A stretch of DNA of 64,000 nucleotides from JAGPUQ01 sp963708735 (GTDB taxonomy: Bacteria; Pseudomonadota; Gammaproteobacteria; Pseudomonadales; Porticoccaceae): assembly GCA_963708735.1 (NCBI GenBank), contig CAVPTW010000022.1:248001-312000 (forward strand), in the 5' to 3' direction. A program made the translations under genes and the position numbers. Below are positions 34,509-43,057 of the stretch, piece after piece; the first letter of the stretch is position 1; each line of letters begins with the position of its first letter. The notes beneath the pieces are model-generated. The model saw only the letters and a list, made by a program, of their open reading frames with translations. It did no database searches and was not told the origin of the DNA.

Positions 34509-36209
34509 ATGAATAGCGCCATCGATCAGACTCTCATCAACAGCCTGAGCGGCAGCTGGGACGGCGATCTCGCTCTTACCCGCACGGCCCTTGCCCAGGC
34601 GCGCGCGCTGGTGAATGCCGCCCTCGTTCATCTGCGGGTGCGGTGCAGCGACGCCAAGGGTGCGTTGGTGCCGGAACAGCTCGACCAACAGCAGCTCGCG
34701 AGCTACGAAATCGCCTTCTGCGTCGCCGACCTGAGCGCTGCCGATGCCTGCGTGGCCTATGCGGGGGCAGTCGCCGCGGCCGATGCGCTGGCGCCCTGGG
34801 CTGCGGCCCAATTCAGCGCCGAAGCCATCAAGGCCGTGCTCGGTCGCCTCGTTAACCGCCCGGCCGATTACGGCCTCAATGCGCGTCAGATAGCGGAATG
34901 CGGCCTCGCCATCGACGATCTGGGTCTCGCCGCGCACTATCTGGCCGCAGCCCGCATGGCCGATCTGGGCCGCCGCCTGAGCGCACGGGAGGGCGATTTC
35001 CTGCCCGCCAATCTGGATACCGAAAAAGAGATCATCCGCGACACCTTCCGCCGCTTCGCAACCACCGTGGTGATGCCGCTCGCCGAAGGGATTCACCGCG
35101 AGGATCTGGATGTTCCCGAGGCCATCCTGCAGCCGCTGCGCGAGATGGGCTGTTTCGGCATTTCCATCCCCGAGCGCTACCAGGGTTTGCAGCCCGATGC
35201 CGGCGACGACAGCCTCTACATGATCCTGGTCACCGAGGAGCTGTCGCGCGGTTCCCTGGGCGCGGCCGGGAGCCTGATCACAAGGCCCGAGATCCTCGCC
35301 CGCGCCCTGATGGCGGGCGGTACCGACGCCCAGCGCGACCACTGGCTGCCGCGTGTGGCGCGCGGCGAGACGCTGTGCGCCATTTCCCTCACCGAGCCCG
35401 ATTACGGCTCCGACCTGGCGGCGGCGAAATTCAAGGCGACCCGCACCGACGGCGGCTGGCTGCTCAATGGCGGCAAAACCTGGTGCACCTTCGCCGGCAC
35501 CGCGAGCCTGCTTCTGGTACTGGCGCGCACCGGCAGCGAGGCCGAAGGTTTTCGCGGTCTGAGTCTGTTTCTGGTGGAAAAACCGCGCACCAGCGGACAC
35601 AGCATCGATGTGACCCAGCCCGGTGGCGGGCGCCTCAGCGGTCGCGCCATTCCCACCCTGGGTTATCGCGGCATGCATTCGTTCGATCTGGCGTTCGAAG
35701 ATTACTTCGTACCCGACAGTCACCTGCTGGGTGGCGAGGCCGGGCTCGGCAAGGGTTTCTACTACACCATGAACGGCCTCACCGGCGGCCGGCTCCAGAC
35801 CTCGGCGCGCGCTGCGGGCCTGATGCAGGCGGCCTGCGAGCAGGCCATCGGCTATGCGCGCGAGCGCAAGGTGTTCGCTCAGCCGATTGCCGACTACCAG
35901 TTGTCTCAGGTGAAACTGAGCCGGATGATCACCACCTTGCAGGCATCGCGGCAGTTCAGTTACGCGGTGGCGCGCCTGGTCGACGCCGGCGGCGGCAAGA
36001 TGGAAGCGAGTCTGGTCAAGCTGTTCGCCTGCCGGGCCGCCGAGTGGGTGACCCGCGAGGCGCTGCAAATTCATGGCGGCATGGGTTACGCAGAGGAAAT
36101 GCCGGTGAGCCGCTATTTTGTCGATGCCCGGGTGCTGTCGATTTTCGAGGGCGCCGAGGAAACCCTGGCGCTGAAGGTGATCGCGCGCGATCTGATCGCC
36201 AACGCCTGA
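34509..36209 (+). CDS. Acyl-CoA dehydrogenase resembling (2S)-methylsuccinyl-CoA dehydrogenase (Mcd)
   Basis: A 566-residue flavoprotein. It has an extra ~165-residue helical N-terminal region (LVNAALVHLRVRC; LASYEIAFCVADLSAADACVAYA), then a full dehydrogenase domain: SLTEPDYGSDLAAAKFKA, GGKTWCTFAG, PTLGYRGMHSFDLAFEDYFV, GGRLQTSARAAGLMQ, QIHGGMGYAEEMPVSR and the catalytic Glu547 in IFEGAEE. Length, N-terminal extension and the LGYRGM...GGEAGLGKGF segments resemble Mcd of the ethylmalonyl-CoA pathway, which makes mesaconyl-C1-CoA. A mesaconyl-CoA isomerase-like gene three genes downstream supports a C5-dicarboxylyl substrate. Strict Mcd specificity is not proven. Confidence 0.82.
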   Translation: MNSAIDQTLINSLSGSWDGDLALTRTALAQARALVNAALVHLRVRCSDAKGALVPEQLDQQQLASYEIAFCVADLSAADACVAYAGAVAAADALAPWAAAQFSAEAIKAVLGRLVNRPADYGLNARQIAECGLAIDDLGLAAHYLAAARMADLGRRLSAREGDFLPANLDTEKEIIRDTFRRFATTVVMPLAEGIHREDLDVPEAILQPLREMGCFGISIPERYQGLQPDAGDDSLYMILVTEELSRGSLGAAGSLITRPEILARALMAGGTDAQRDHWLPRVARGETLCAISLTEPDYGSDLAAAKFKATRTDGGWLLNGGKTWCTFAGTASLLLVLARTGSEAEGFRGLSLFLVEKPRTSGHSIDVTQPGGGRLSGRAIPTLGYRGMHSFDLAFEDYFVPDSHLLGGEAGLGKGFYYTMNGLTGGRLQTSARAAGLMQAACEQAIGYARERKVFAQPIADYQLSQVKLSRMITTLQASRQFSYAVARLVDAGGGKMEASLVKLFACRAAEWVTREALQIHGGMGYAEEMPVSRYFVDARVLSIFEGAEETLALKVIARDLIANA

Positions 36210-36246
36210 TCGAACAAACCCTGTTTAGCAACGAGAGGAAATCGCC

Positions 36247-37140
36247 ATGCAAACAACCAAACATCTCGAAGGCAAAGGCGTTGTCGTTACCGGCGCCGGA
36301 CGCGGCATCGGCCGCGAGATTGCACTGGCCGTGGCGCGCGCCGGCGGCAAGGTGATCGTCAACGATCTCGACCGCGATGTGGCCGAGGAAGTCGTTGCTG
36401 AAATCAGGGCGCTCGGCGGCGAAGCCCTGGCCAACACCGACAGCGTTGTCTCCTGGGAAGGCGCCAACAACATGGTCACCCAGGCGGTGGACAATTTCGG
36501 CAATGTCAGCGGTGTGGTGAACAACGCCGGCAATCTGCGCGATGTGATCTTCCACAAGATGACCCAGGACGATTTCGATCAGGTGATCGGTGTCCACCTC
36601 AAGGGCAGCTTCAATGTCGCGCGCGCCGCCGCCACCCATTTCCGCAATCAGGAACACGGCGCCGTGGTCAACATGACCTCGACCTCGGGATTGATCGGCA
36701 ACTTCGGTCAGGCCAACTATGCCGCTGCCAAGGCCGGCATCGCGGCGCTGTCCAAATCCATTGCCCTCGACATGCAGCGCTACAACGTGCGTTCCAACTG
36801 CATCGCGCCCTTCGCCTGGAGTCGCCTGATCGCAACCATTCCCACCGAGACGCCGGATCAGGTGGCGCGCGTCGAAAAGCTCAAGAAGATGACCCCCGAC
36901 AAGGTCGCCATCGTGGCCGCTGCGCTGCTGAGCGATCAGGCCGCGCACATCACCGGACAGATTTTTGCGGTGCGCATGAACGAGATTTTCCTGATGAGCC
37001 AATCGCGACCGCTGCGCTCGGTGCATGCTGGCGAGGGCTGGACGATCGACAGCATCTTCGAGCGCGCGATGCCGGCGCTGCAAAGCCATTTCTACGCGCT
37101 CGACCGCTCGCAGGATGTGTTCAGCTGGGATCCGGTGTAA
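36247..37140 (+). CDS. SDR-family 3-hydroxyacyl-CoA dehydrogenase, MFE-2-like
   Basis: A 297-residue SDR. VVVTGAGRGIGREIALAVARAGGKVIVNDL is a complete NAD-binding motif; VVNNAGNLRD, NMTSTSGLIGNFGQANYAAAKAGI give Asn, Ser and YxxxK. The spacing and C-terminal ~50-residue extension (FLMSQSRPLRSVHAGEGWTI) match the dehydrogenase unit of peroxisomal multifunctional enzyme type 2, which oxidises (3R)-hydroxyacyl-CoA. The next gene encodes a hydratase-2 protein, the other half of MFE-2, 13 bp away. AGAGGAAATCGCC precedes the ATG. Confidence 0.87.
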   Translation: MQTTKHLEGKGVVVTGAGRGIGREIALAVARAGGKVIVNDLDRDVAEEVVAEIRALGGEALANTDSVVSWEGANNMVTQAVDNFGNVSGVVNNAGNLRDVIFHKMTQDDFDQVIGVHLKGSFNVARAAATHFRNQEHGAVVNMTSTSGLIGNFGQANYAAAKAGIAALSKSIALDMQRYNVRSNCIAPFAWSRLIATIPTETPDQVARVEKLKKMTPDKVAIVAAALLSDQAAHITGQIFAVRMNEIFLMSQSRPLRSVHAGEGWTIDSIFERAMPALQSHFYALDRSQDVFSWDPV

Positions 37141-37153
37141 CAGGAGCGGCGCC

Positions 37154-38011
37154 ATGGCCATCGACTACCAGAAACTCAAGAACCGCAAGTTTGACGAGAT
37201 CGTCCACACCTACAGCGCGCGCGACACCATGCTCTACGCGTTGGGCGTCGGGGTCGGTAGCGACCCCTTGGATGCCAAGGCGCTGGATTTCGTCTATGAG
37301 GCCAACCTCAAGGCGCTGCCGACCATGGCGGCGGTGCTGGCCTATCCCGGTTTCTGGCTGAAGGAGCCGGATACCGGCGTCGACTGGACCCAGGTGCTGC
37401 ACGCCGATCAGGAGATCGTGATCCACCAGCCGCTGCCGCCCACCGGCACCGTCAAGGCCACGACCCGCGTCGACGAGATCATCGACAAGGGACCGGGCAA
37501 GGGCGCATTCATCTACTCCTCGCGCACCGTCGCGGATGCGGCCACCGGTCAACCGCTGTGCACATTGACCCAGAACACCATGGCGCGCGGTCACGGCGGT
37601 TTTGGCGGCAGCACGGCGCCGACACCGGCGTCCCAGGAAATTCCGGAAGTCGCGCCCGACTTCAGCTGCGATCTGCCGACGCTGCCCCAGGCCGCGCTGA
37701 TCTATCGCCTGTCCGGAGATTACAACCCGCTCCACGCCGATCCGGCGGTCGCGCGCCAGGGCGGTTTCGAACGGCCCATCCTGCACGGGCTCTGTACCTT
37801 CGGAGTGGCCGGGCACGCCTTGCTGAAAACCTGCTGCGACTACGATGTCACGCGGTTTCGTCGCATCAAGGCGCGCTTCTCCGCGCCGGTATATCCGGGC
37901 GAGACCATCCGCACCGAAGTGTGGCGACTGCGCAGCGGCGTGGCGTTTCGCTGCTGGGTGCTCGAGCGCGACCTGGTGGTGATCGACAACGGTTTCGCGG
38001 ACGTGGGCTGA
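37154..38011 (+). CDS. MaoC/hydratase-2 enoyl-CoA hydratase
   Basis: A 285-residue double hot-dog protein, the size of the hydratase-2 unit of MFE-2. The N-terminal half is the degenerate hot-dog (YSARDTMLYALGVGVG; YEANLKALPTMAAVLAYPGF). The C-terminal half carries the hydratase-2 motif, with Asp and His in YRLSGDYNPLHADPAVA followed by GGFERPILHGLCTFG. Predicted activity: hydrate trans-2-enoyl-CoA to (3R)-hydroxyacyl-CoA, feeding the adjacent SDR. Because a mesaconyl-CoA isomerase-like gene follows 3 bp later, hydration of a mesaconyl-C4-CoA-like substrate is an alternative. AGGAG precedes ATG 37154. Confidence 0.9.
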   Translation: MAIDYQKLKNRKFDEIVHTYSARDTMLYALGVGVGSDPLDAKALDFVYEANLKALPTMAAVLAYPGFWLKEPDTGVDWTQVLHADQEIVIHQPLPPTGTVKATTRVDEIIDKGPGKGAFIYSSRTVADAATGQPLCTLTQNTMARGHGGFGGSTAPTPASQEIPEVAPDFSCDLPTLPQAALIYRLSGDYNPLHADPAVARQGGFERPILHGLCTFGVAGHALLKTCCDYDVTRFRRIKARFSAPVYPGETIRTEVWRLRSGVAFRCWVLERDLVVIDNGFADVG

Positions 38012-38014
38012 GCG

Positions 38015-39232
38015 GTGGCGGTCGTGGAGCAGATTCTTTCGGGGATGCGGGTGATCGAGGGCGCGGCCTTTGTGGCTGCTCCCTCGGGGGCCATGACACT
38101 GGCGCAACTGGGCGCGGACGTGATCCGCTTCGATCTGATCGGCGGCGGTCTCGACTACCGCCGCTGGCCGGTGGACCGGCACGACAACAGCCTGTTCTGG
38201 GCCGGACTCAACAAGGGCAAGCGCTCCATTGCGGTGGACTTCCGCAAGCCCGAGGGCCAGGAGATTCTGGCCCGGCTGATCGGCGCACCCGGCGAGGACG
38301 CGGGCCTGTTCATCAGCAATTTTCCGGCGCGCGGCTGGCTGTCCTACGAGAGCCTGAAGCGCCAGCGCGACGACCTGATCTATGTGAATCTCACCGGCGA
38401 CCGCCACGGCGGCAGCGCGGTGGATTACACAGTCAACTGTGAGGTGGGTTTTCCCTATCTCACCGGGAAGGGTGACGAACCCGTCAATCATGTGCTGGCC
38501 GCCTGGGATGTCATCACCGGCCAGACGCTCGCCCTCGGGCTGCTCGCCGCCGAACGCCACCGCCGCAAGACCGGTGCCGGCCAGTTCGTTCAGCTCGCCC
38601 TTGCCGATGTGGCGCTCGCCACCCTGGGTCATCTCGGCTTCATCGCCGAGGCGCAAATCAACGGTGAGCGCAAAGCCTGCGGCAACTACCTCTACGGCGC
38701 CTACGGCAAGGATTTCGTCACCGCCGATGATCGTCGTGTGATGATCGTGGGCCTCACCGGCAATCAGTGGAGCGCGATCCGCAAGGCCACTGGACTGGGT
38801 GATGCGCTCGACCAGCTGGGCGCGCGTCTGGGTCTCGATCTGCGCGCCGAGGGCAACCGCTTTCGCGCCCGCGAGGCGATCACCGATATTCTCGCGCCCT
38901 GGTTCGCGGCGCATTCCTTCAAGGAGGTCCGCGCGCAGCTCGACGCGCACGGCGTCTGCTGGGGCAAGTACCAGACCGTGGGCGAGCTGGTCAGCTCCGA
39001 CCCCGAGTGTTCGCCAGCCAATCCCCTGTTCAACGAGATCGAGCAACCCGGCATCGGCCGTTATCTGGCGCCGGGCAATCCGCTCAATTTTGCACGGTTT
39101 GCGCGTGCCCCGGTTGCGCCCGCGCCGCGTCTCGGCGAGCACACCGACCAGATTCTGGCGGATGAACTGGGTTTGTCTGGCGCGGAGATAGGCCGGCTCC
39201 ACGACGCGGGCATCGTGGCTGGTCCTGCATAG
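38015..39232 (+). CDS. mct: Family III CoA-transferase, 2-methylfumaryl-CoA (mesaconyl-CoA) isomerase-like
   Basis: A 405-residue CaiB/BaiF-family protein. The sequence closely follows what I recall of Mct from the Chloroflexus 3-hydroxypropionate bicycle: MTLAQLGADVIRFD, IGGGLDYRRWPV, FWAGLNKGKRSIAVDFR, FPARGWLSY, GNYLYGAYGKDF, and the end RLHDAGIVAGP. The family catalytic Asp is Asp165 in AAWDVITGQ. Mct moves CoA within mesaconate from C1 to C4. Neighbours Mcd-like dehydrogenase and hydratase make a C5-dicarboxylate branch plausible. Start GTG 38015, three bases after the hydratase stop. Specificity rests on remembered similarity and should be aligned. Confidence 0.82.
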   Translation: MAVVEQILSGMRVIEGAAFVAAPSGAMTLAQLGADVIRFDLIGGGLDYRRWPVDRHDNSLFWAGLNKGKRSIAVDFRKPEGQEILARLIGAPGEDAGLFISNFPARGWLSYESLKRQRDDLIYVNLTGDRHGGSAVDYTVNCEVGFPYLTGKGDEPVNHVLAAWDVITGQTLALGLLAAERHRRKTGAGQFVQLALADVALATLGHLGFIAEAQINGERKACGNYLYGAYGKDFVTADDRRVMIVGLTGNQWSAIRKATGLGDALDQLGARLGLDLRAEGNRFRAREAITDILAPWFAAHSFKEVRAQLDAHGVCWGKYQTVGELVSSDPECSPANPLFNEIEQPGIGRYLAPGNPLNFARFARAPVAPAPRLGEHTDQILADELGLSGAEIGRLHDAGIVAGPA

Positions 39233-39251
39233 CGGGATGGCCTTTCCCCGG

Positions 39252-39302
39252 TTGCCGGCCAGCGGGGCGGCTTCTATGATGCCCCGAATATGATGCCCCG
39301 AA
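39252..39302 (+). promoter_or_regulatory. Candidate promoter and exact 14-bp tandem repeat before the hydrolase gene
   Basis: TTGCCG (39252-39257), 17 bases, then TATGAT (39275-39280) fits a sigma70 promoter for the gene at 39363. The -10 begins a perfect direct repeat: TATGATGCCCCGAA at 39275-39288 and again at 39289-39302. The duplication gives a second -10-like box 14 bases later. Whether the repeat is an operator or a replication-slippage product cannot be told. Confidence 0.4.
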
Positions 39303-39362
39303 CCCGCCGCACCACCGGCACATCCGATTCTTCGACATCAAACCAAAAAAGAGGTAAGCCCG

Positions 39363-40274
39363 ATGGCCAGTAAACAGGCACAACTGATCGATAATTTGTA
39401 CCGGGATTGGCAGACCAAACTGACTCTGGGCGGCGATATGCCTCTCGATCAGTTGCGCGAGCTGTTCGATGGCTGGGGCGATCTGTCCTCCGAACCCCAG
39501 GGTGTGGAATTCCGCGAAGCGACCATTGCCGGCGTGCCGGGCATCTGGGCGACGCCGACGGACTCGGACAAGAGCCGGGCGGTGATCTGCTGCCACGGCG
39601 GCGGTTTCGTGGTGGGTTCCAGCAAGAGCCATCGCAAGCTGTACGGCCATCTGGCCAAGGCGATGGGCTGTCCTACCTTCACGCTCGACTACACCCGGGC
39701 GCCGGAAAATCCCCATCCGGGTATCGTCGAACAGGCGGTGGCGGTATACGCCAAGCTGCTGGAGCTGGGCTTCAAGCCCGAGCATATCGGTACCACGGGG
39801 GATTCCGCCGGCGGCAACCTCTGCACCAGCATGATTCTCTACGCCCGCCACAAGGGCTATCCGTTGCCGGCCGCCTGCGCGCCGATCTCGCCCTGGTACG
39901 ACATGGAAGGCAAGGGCGCGAGTCTGAAGACCAATGCCGACAAGGATCTGCTGGTGGCACCCGGGGTGCTGGAAGGTATGAGCGCCGCGTTCCTGGGTGA
40001 GAAGGGCTCGCCGACCGATCCCTTCGCCAACCCCCTGTATGCCGATCTCAAGGGCTTTCCGCCCACGCTGGTACAGGTCGGCGCCTACGAAGGCCTGCTC
40101 TCCGACAGCGAGCGGTTCGTCGACAAAGCCAAAGCGGCCGGGGTGGATGTGCAGCTCCAGGTGTTTCCGGAAATGCAGCATGTATTCCAGTTCATGGTGG
40201 GTAACGCGCCCGAGGCAGATGATGCCGTCGCCAAGATCGCTGCCTGGATGCGGCCGAAACTCGGGCTGGTCTGA
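39363..40274 (+). CDS. Alpha/beta hydrolase, hormone-sensitive-lipase family
   Basis: 303 residues. CCHGGGFVVGSS (about residues 77-88) is the HGGG oxyanion motif and TTGDSAGGNLC (Ser near 148) the GDSAG nucleophile elbow of the bacterial hormone-sensitive lipase family; the His is in MQHVFQFM near the end. The usual acid (Asp in a DPL.D motif) appears as Glu in GAYEGLLSDS. Cytoplasmic esterase; substrate unknown, possibly a lactone or ester intermediate, since an aldehyde dehydrogenase and Baeyer-Villiger-capable monooxygenases are nearby. AGAGGT lies 5 bases before the ATG. Confidence 0.88.
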   Translation: MASKQAQLIDNLYRDWQTKLTLGGDMPLDQLRELFDGWGDLSSEPQGVEFREATIAGVPGIWATPTDSDKSRAVICCHGGGFVVGSSKSHRKLYGHLAKAMGCPTFTLDYTRAPENPHPGIVEQAVAVYAKLLELGFKPEHIGTTGDSAGGNLCTSMILYARHKGYPLPAACAPISPWYDMEGKGASLKTNADKDLLVAPGVLEGMSAAFLGEKGSPTDPFANPLYADLKGFPPTLVQVGAYEGLLSDSERFVDKAKAAGVDVQLQVFPEMQHVFQFMVGNAPEADDAVAKIAAWMRPKLGLV

Positions 40275-40335
40275 AGGGCGCGCGGGCCTGCGCGATTTGC
40301 AGGTCGCGGACATTCACATTCAGGGGGATAACAAG

Positions 40336-41760
40336 ATGCTCGAGTACAACAAGATTTTTATCGATGGCAAATGGGTCGCCGCGAGTAGCGGTGAATTCAG
40401 CACGCTCGTAAATCCGGCCACTGAGGAAGCCTTTGCGCGCGTGCCGGCGTCGCATCCGCAGGATGTCGATCAAGCCGTGGCGGCCGCGCGCCGCGCGTTT
40501 CATTCCTGGTCGCGGACATCCGCCGCGGAACGCAAGGGTTATATCGATGCGATCTGCGCCAAACTGACCAAGCGCGCCGACGAACTCGCCAGTCTCATTT
40601 CCCAGGAAATGGGCATCCCGGTGCATTTCGCCAAGGGCATTCAGGTGACCGGTCCCATTCAGGGCCTGTCGATCTTCGGCAATCTGGCCCATACCATGGA
40701 AGAAGAGCGTCAGGAGGAAGGCTATCTGGTGGTACGCGAACCGGTCGGCGTCTGCGCCTTCATCACGCCCTGGAATTTCCCCCTGTTCCAGGTGATCGCC
40801 AAGGTAGGCCCCGCACTGGCCGCCGGTTGCACCTCGGTGCTGAAACCCAGCGAGCAGACGCCGCTGTCCTGTTTCATTTTCGCCGAAGCCTGCGAACAGG
40901 TAGGACTGCCGGCCGGGGTATTCAATCTCGTCACGGGCAAGGGTTCGGTGATGGGCGATGCCCTGTCCACCCATCCCGAAGTCGACATGGTGTCCTTCAC
41001 GGGCTCGACCGAAGTCGGCGTACAGATCGCCAAGGCCGCCGCAGGCGGCGTGAAGCGGGTGTGTCAGGAACTCGGCGGCAAATCGCCCTTCGTGGTGGCG
41101 CCGGGTGCCAACGTGAGCAAGGCCATCAAGTACGTGGTCAAGGACTCGATGTTCAATTCCGGACAGATGTGCGTCCAGCTGAGTCGCATCCTGGTCCATG
41201 AATCCCAGTACGACGAAGCCGTCGAAGTCGCGAAAACCGTGGCCGATTCGCTGAAAGTCGGCGATCCCACCGACAAGGCTTCGTTCCTCGGTCCGTTGAG
41301 TTCGATGCGCGCCCGCGACAGCGTGGTGCGCTACATCGAGAAAGGCATCGCCGAAGGCGCGCGCCTGGTGGCAGGCGGTACCGAGCGGCCCGAAGGTCTG
41401 ACGCGCGGCGCCTATGTGAAGCCCACGGTATTTGCCGACGTCACCAACGACATGACAATCGCCCGCGAAGAAATTTTCGGGCCGGTGATCTGCCTGATGA
41501 AGTACCGCGACGAGGACGAGGCGATCCGCATCGCCAACGACACCGAATTCGGGCTGTCCAGCGGCGTGTGGGCAGAAGATCGCGAGACCCAGATGCGTAT
41601 CGCGCGCCAGTTGCGCGCCGGCCAGGTCAAGGTGAACGGTCCTGCGTTCAGCTTTGCCGCGCCCTTCGGTGGCTACAAGAAATCCGGCAACGGTCGCGAG
41701 TGGGGTGCCAGCGGCCTGGTCGAGTACACTGAGGAAAAGGCCATCCTGATCGGCGGCTGA
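40336..41760 (+). CDS. NAD(P)-dependent aldehyde dehydrogenase
   Basis: 474 residues of the ALDH superfamily, oxidising an aldehyde to the acid. ITPWNFPLFQVIAKVGPALAAG binds cofactor; VSFTGSTEVG, catalytic Glu245 in CQELGGKSPF and nucleophile Cys279 in FNSGQMCVQLSR are at normal spacing; EEIFGPVICLM, GLSSGVW and FGGYKKSGNGRE complete the signature. Substrate unknown. It starts 61 bp after the hydrolase gene with a GGGGGA ribosome site before ATG 40336. A role converting an esterase-released alcohol/aldehyde product into an acid for CoA activation is inferred; no acyl-CoA ligase is in the block. Confidence 0.93.
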   Translation: MLEYNKIFIDGKWVAASSGEFSTLVNPATEEAFARVPASHPQDVDQAVAAARRAFHSWSRTSAAERKGYIDAICAKLTKRADELASLISQEMGIPVHFAKGIQVTGPIQGLSIFGNLAHTMEEERQEEGYLVVREPVGVCAFITPWNFPLFQVIAKVGPALAAGCTSVLKPSEQTPLSCFIFAEACEQVGLPAGVFNLVTGKGSVMGDALSTHPEVDMVSFTGSTEVGVQIAKAAAGGVKRVCQELGGKSPFVVAPGANVSKAIKYVVKDSMFNSGQMCVQLSRILVHESQYDEAVEVAKTVADSLKVGDPTDKASFLGPLSSMRARDSVVRYIEKGIAEGARLVAGGTERPEGLTRGAYVKPTVFADVTNDMTIAREEIFGPVICLMKYRDEDEAIRIANDTEFGLSSGVWAEDRETQMRIARQLRAGQVKVNGPAFSFAAPFGGYKKSGNGREWGASGLVEYTEEKAILIGG

Positions 41761-41831
41761 GGCGCGCCCGGACGCCACCAAGCCAAATCCACAGATCGTT
41801 TTACTTGCTGTAAGAGAGAGGAGCGGGGCGC

Positions 41832-42998
41832 ATGTCCACCAGCCGGTTTCGTTTTCCCCGCGTCACCATGCCGGCGGCCGCGCGCGCGCTGCGGCAGGAG
41901 GTGCGGGAGTTCCTTGCCGCCGAGCGCGCCAGCGGCGGCTATGTCCCCATGGCCGACTGCTGGGCGTCTGGGTTTTCCGCCGAGTTCAGCCGCAAGCTCG
42001 GCCAGCGCGGCTGGCTCGGGATGACCTGGCCCAAGCAGTACGGCGGTCATGAGCGCAGCTTTCTCGAACGCTATGTGGTGACCGAGGAAATGCTCGCCGC
42101 CGGCGCGCCGGTGATGGCGCACTGGATCGCCGATCGCCAGAGCGGTACCCAGATGCTGCGCCACGCCAGCGACGAGGTGAAAAACCGCGCGCTGCCGCGC
42201 ATGGCGACGGGCCAGACGTTCTGCGCCATCGGCATGAGCGAGCCCAACACCGGCTCCGATCTCGCCTCGGTGCGCACCCGCGCGGACCGGGTCGAGGGCG
42301 GCTGGAAGGTCAATGGCCGCAAGATCTGGTCCACCGGCGCCCACGGCGAAGGTTGCGATTACATGATTGCCCTGGTGCGCACTGCCCCGGCGGATGAGAA
42401 AGAGCGCCACAAGGGACTCTCGCAGCTCATCATAGATTTGAAAGCGCCGGGCGTGACGGTGCGCGGCATCGAGGACATCGGCGGTCAGATTCATTTCAAC
42501 GAGACGCTGTTCGAAGATGTCTTCGTGCCCGAGTCCCATCTGCTGGGCAAGGAAGGTCACGGCTGGAGCCTGGTGGTGGGCGAACTCGCCCTCGAGCGCT
42601 CCGGCCCCGAGCGATTTCTGAGCAGCTTTATCGCACTGCGCGAGGCCATGCACGTCCTGGCCGCGAATCCCGACGACCGCACCCGCGAGGTGCTCGGCCA
42701 TCTGGTGGCCCGCATCAAGACGTTGCGGCGCATGTCGCTCGGTATCGCTGGGCTGCTCCAGGAAGGCAAATCGCCGGAAACCGAAGCCGCCCTGGTCAAG
42801 GACATGGCCACCCGCTTCGAGCGCGAGCTGATCGAGCAGCTGCGGGTGGTGCTGCCCGAGGCAGTGCTGCTGAGTTCCAGCGGAGTACTGCCACGGCTGA
42901 TGCGCGAGGCCATCCTGCGAGTGCCGTCCTCGACGCTGCGCGGCGGTACCAACGAGGTGCTGAAGGGCATGATCGTCCGCCAACTCGGATTGCGCTAG
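41832..42998 (+). CDS. Acyl-CoA dehydrogenase family protein, probable partner in a heteromer
   Basis: 388 residues. IGMSEPNTGSDLASVRTRA, GRKIWSTGAH and the flavin fold are present. The usual YEG Glu region reads LRGGTNEVLKGMIVRQL, with Gly where Glu is expected; a Glu in ELALERSGPER could substitute. This is typical of the larger subunit in the paired dehydrogenases (FadE/ChsE-type alpha2beta2) of steroid side-chain catabolism. The next gene, 59 bp downstream, encodes a shorter homologue, as in those pairs. Good AGAGAGGAG ribosome site. Substrate unknown. Confidence 0.87.
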   Translation: MSTSRFRFPRVTMPAAARALRQEVREFLAAERASGGYVPMADCWASGFSAEFSRKLGQRGWLGMTWPKQYGGHERSFLERYVVTEEMLAAGAPVMAHWIADRQSGTQMLRHASDEVKNRALPRMATGQTFCAIGMSEPNTGSDLASVRTRADRVEGGWKVNGRKIWSTGAHGEGCDYMIALVRTAPADEKERHKGLSQLIIDLKAPGVTVRGIEDIGGQIHFNETLFEDVFVPESHLLGKEGHGWSLVVGELALERSGPERFLSSFIALREAMHVLAANPDDRTREVLGHLVARIKTLRRMSLGIAGLLQEGKSPETEAALVKDMATRFERELIEQLRVVLPEAVLLSSSGVLPRLMREAILRVPSSTLRGGTNEVLKGMIVRQLGLR

Positions 42999-43057
42999 CC
43001 GCATCCCGCATCCCGCATCCTCCGCATCATTGCCCCGACAACCCACGGAAGCGATCC

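Noticed and set aside
37121..39202. A 693-codon minus-strand frame opposite the hydratase and CoA isomerase genes
   Set aside because: Composition is typical antisense of GC-rich coding sequence, with no domains; both plus-strand genes have clear motifs.
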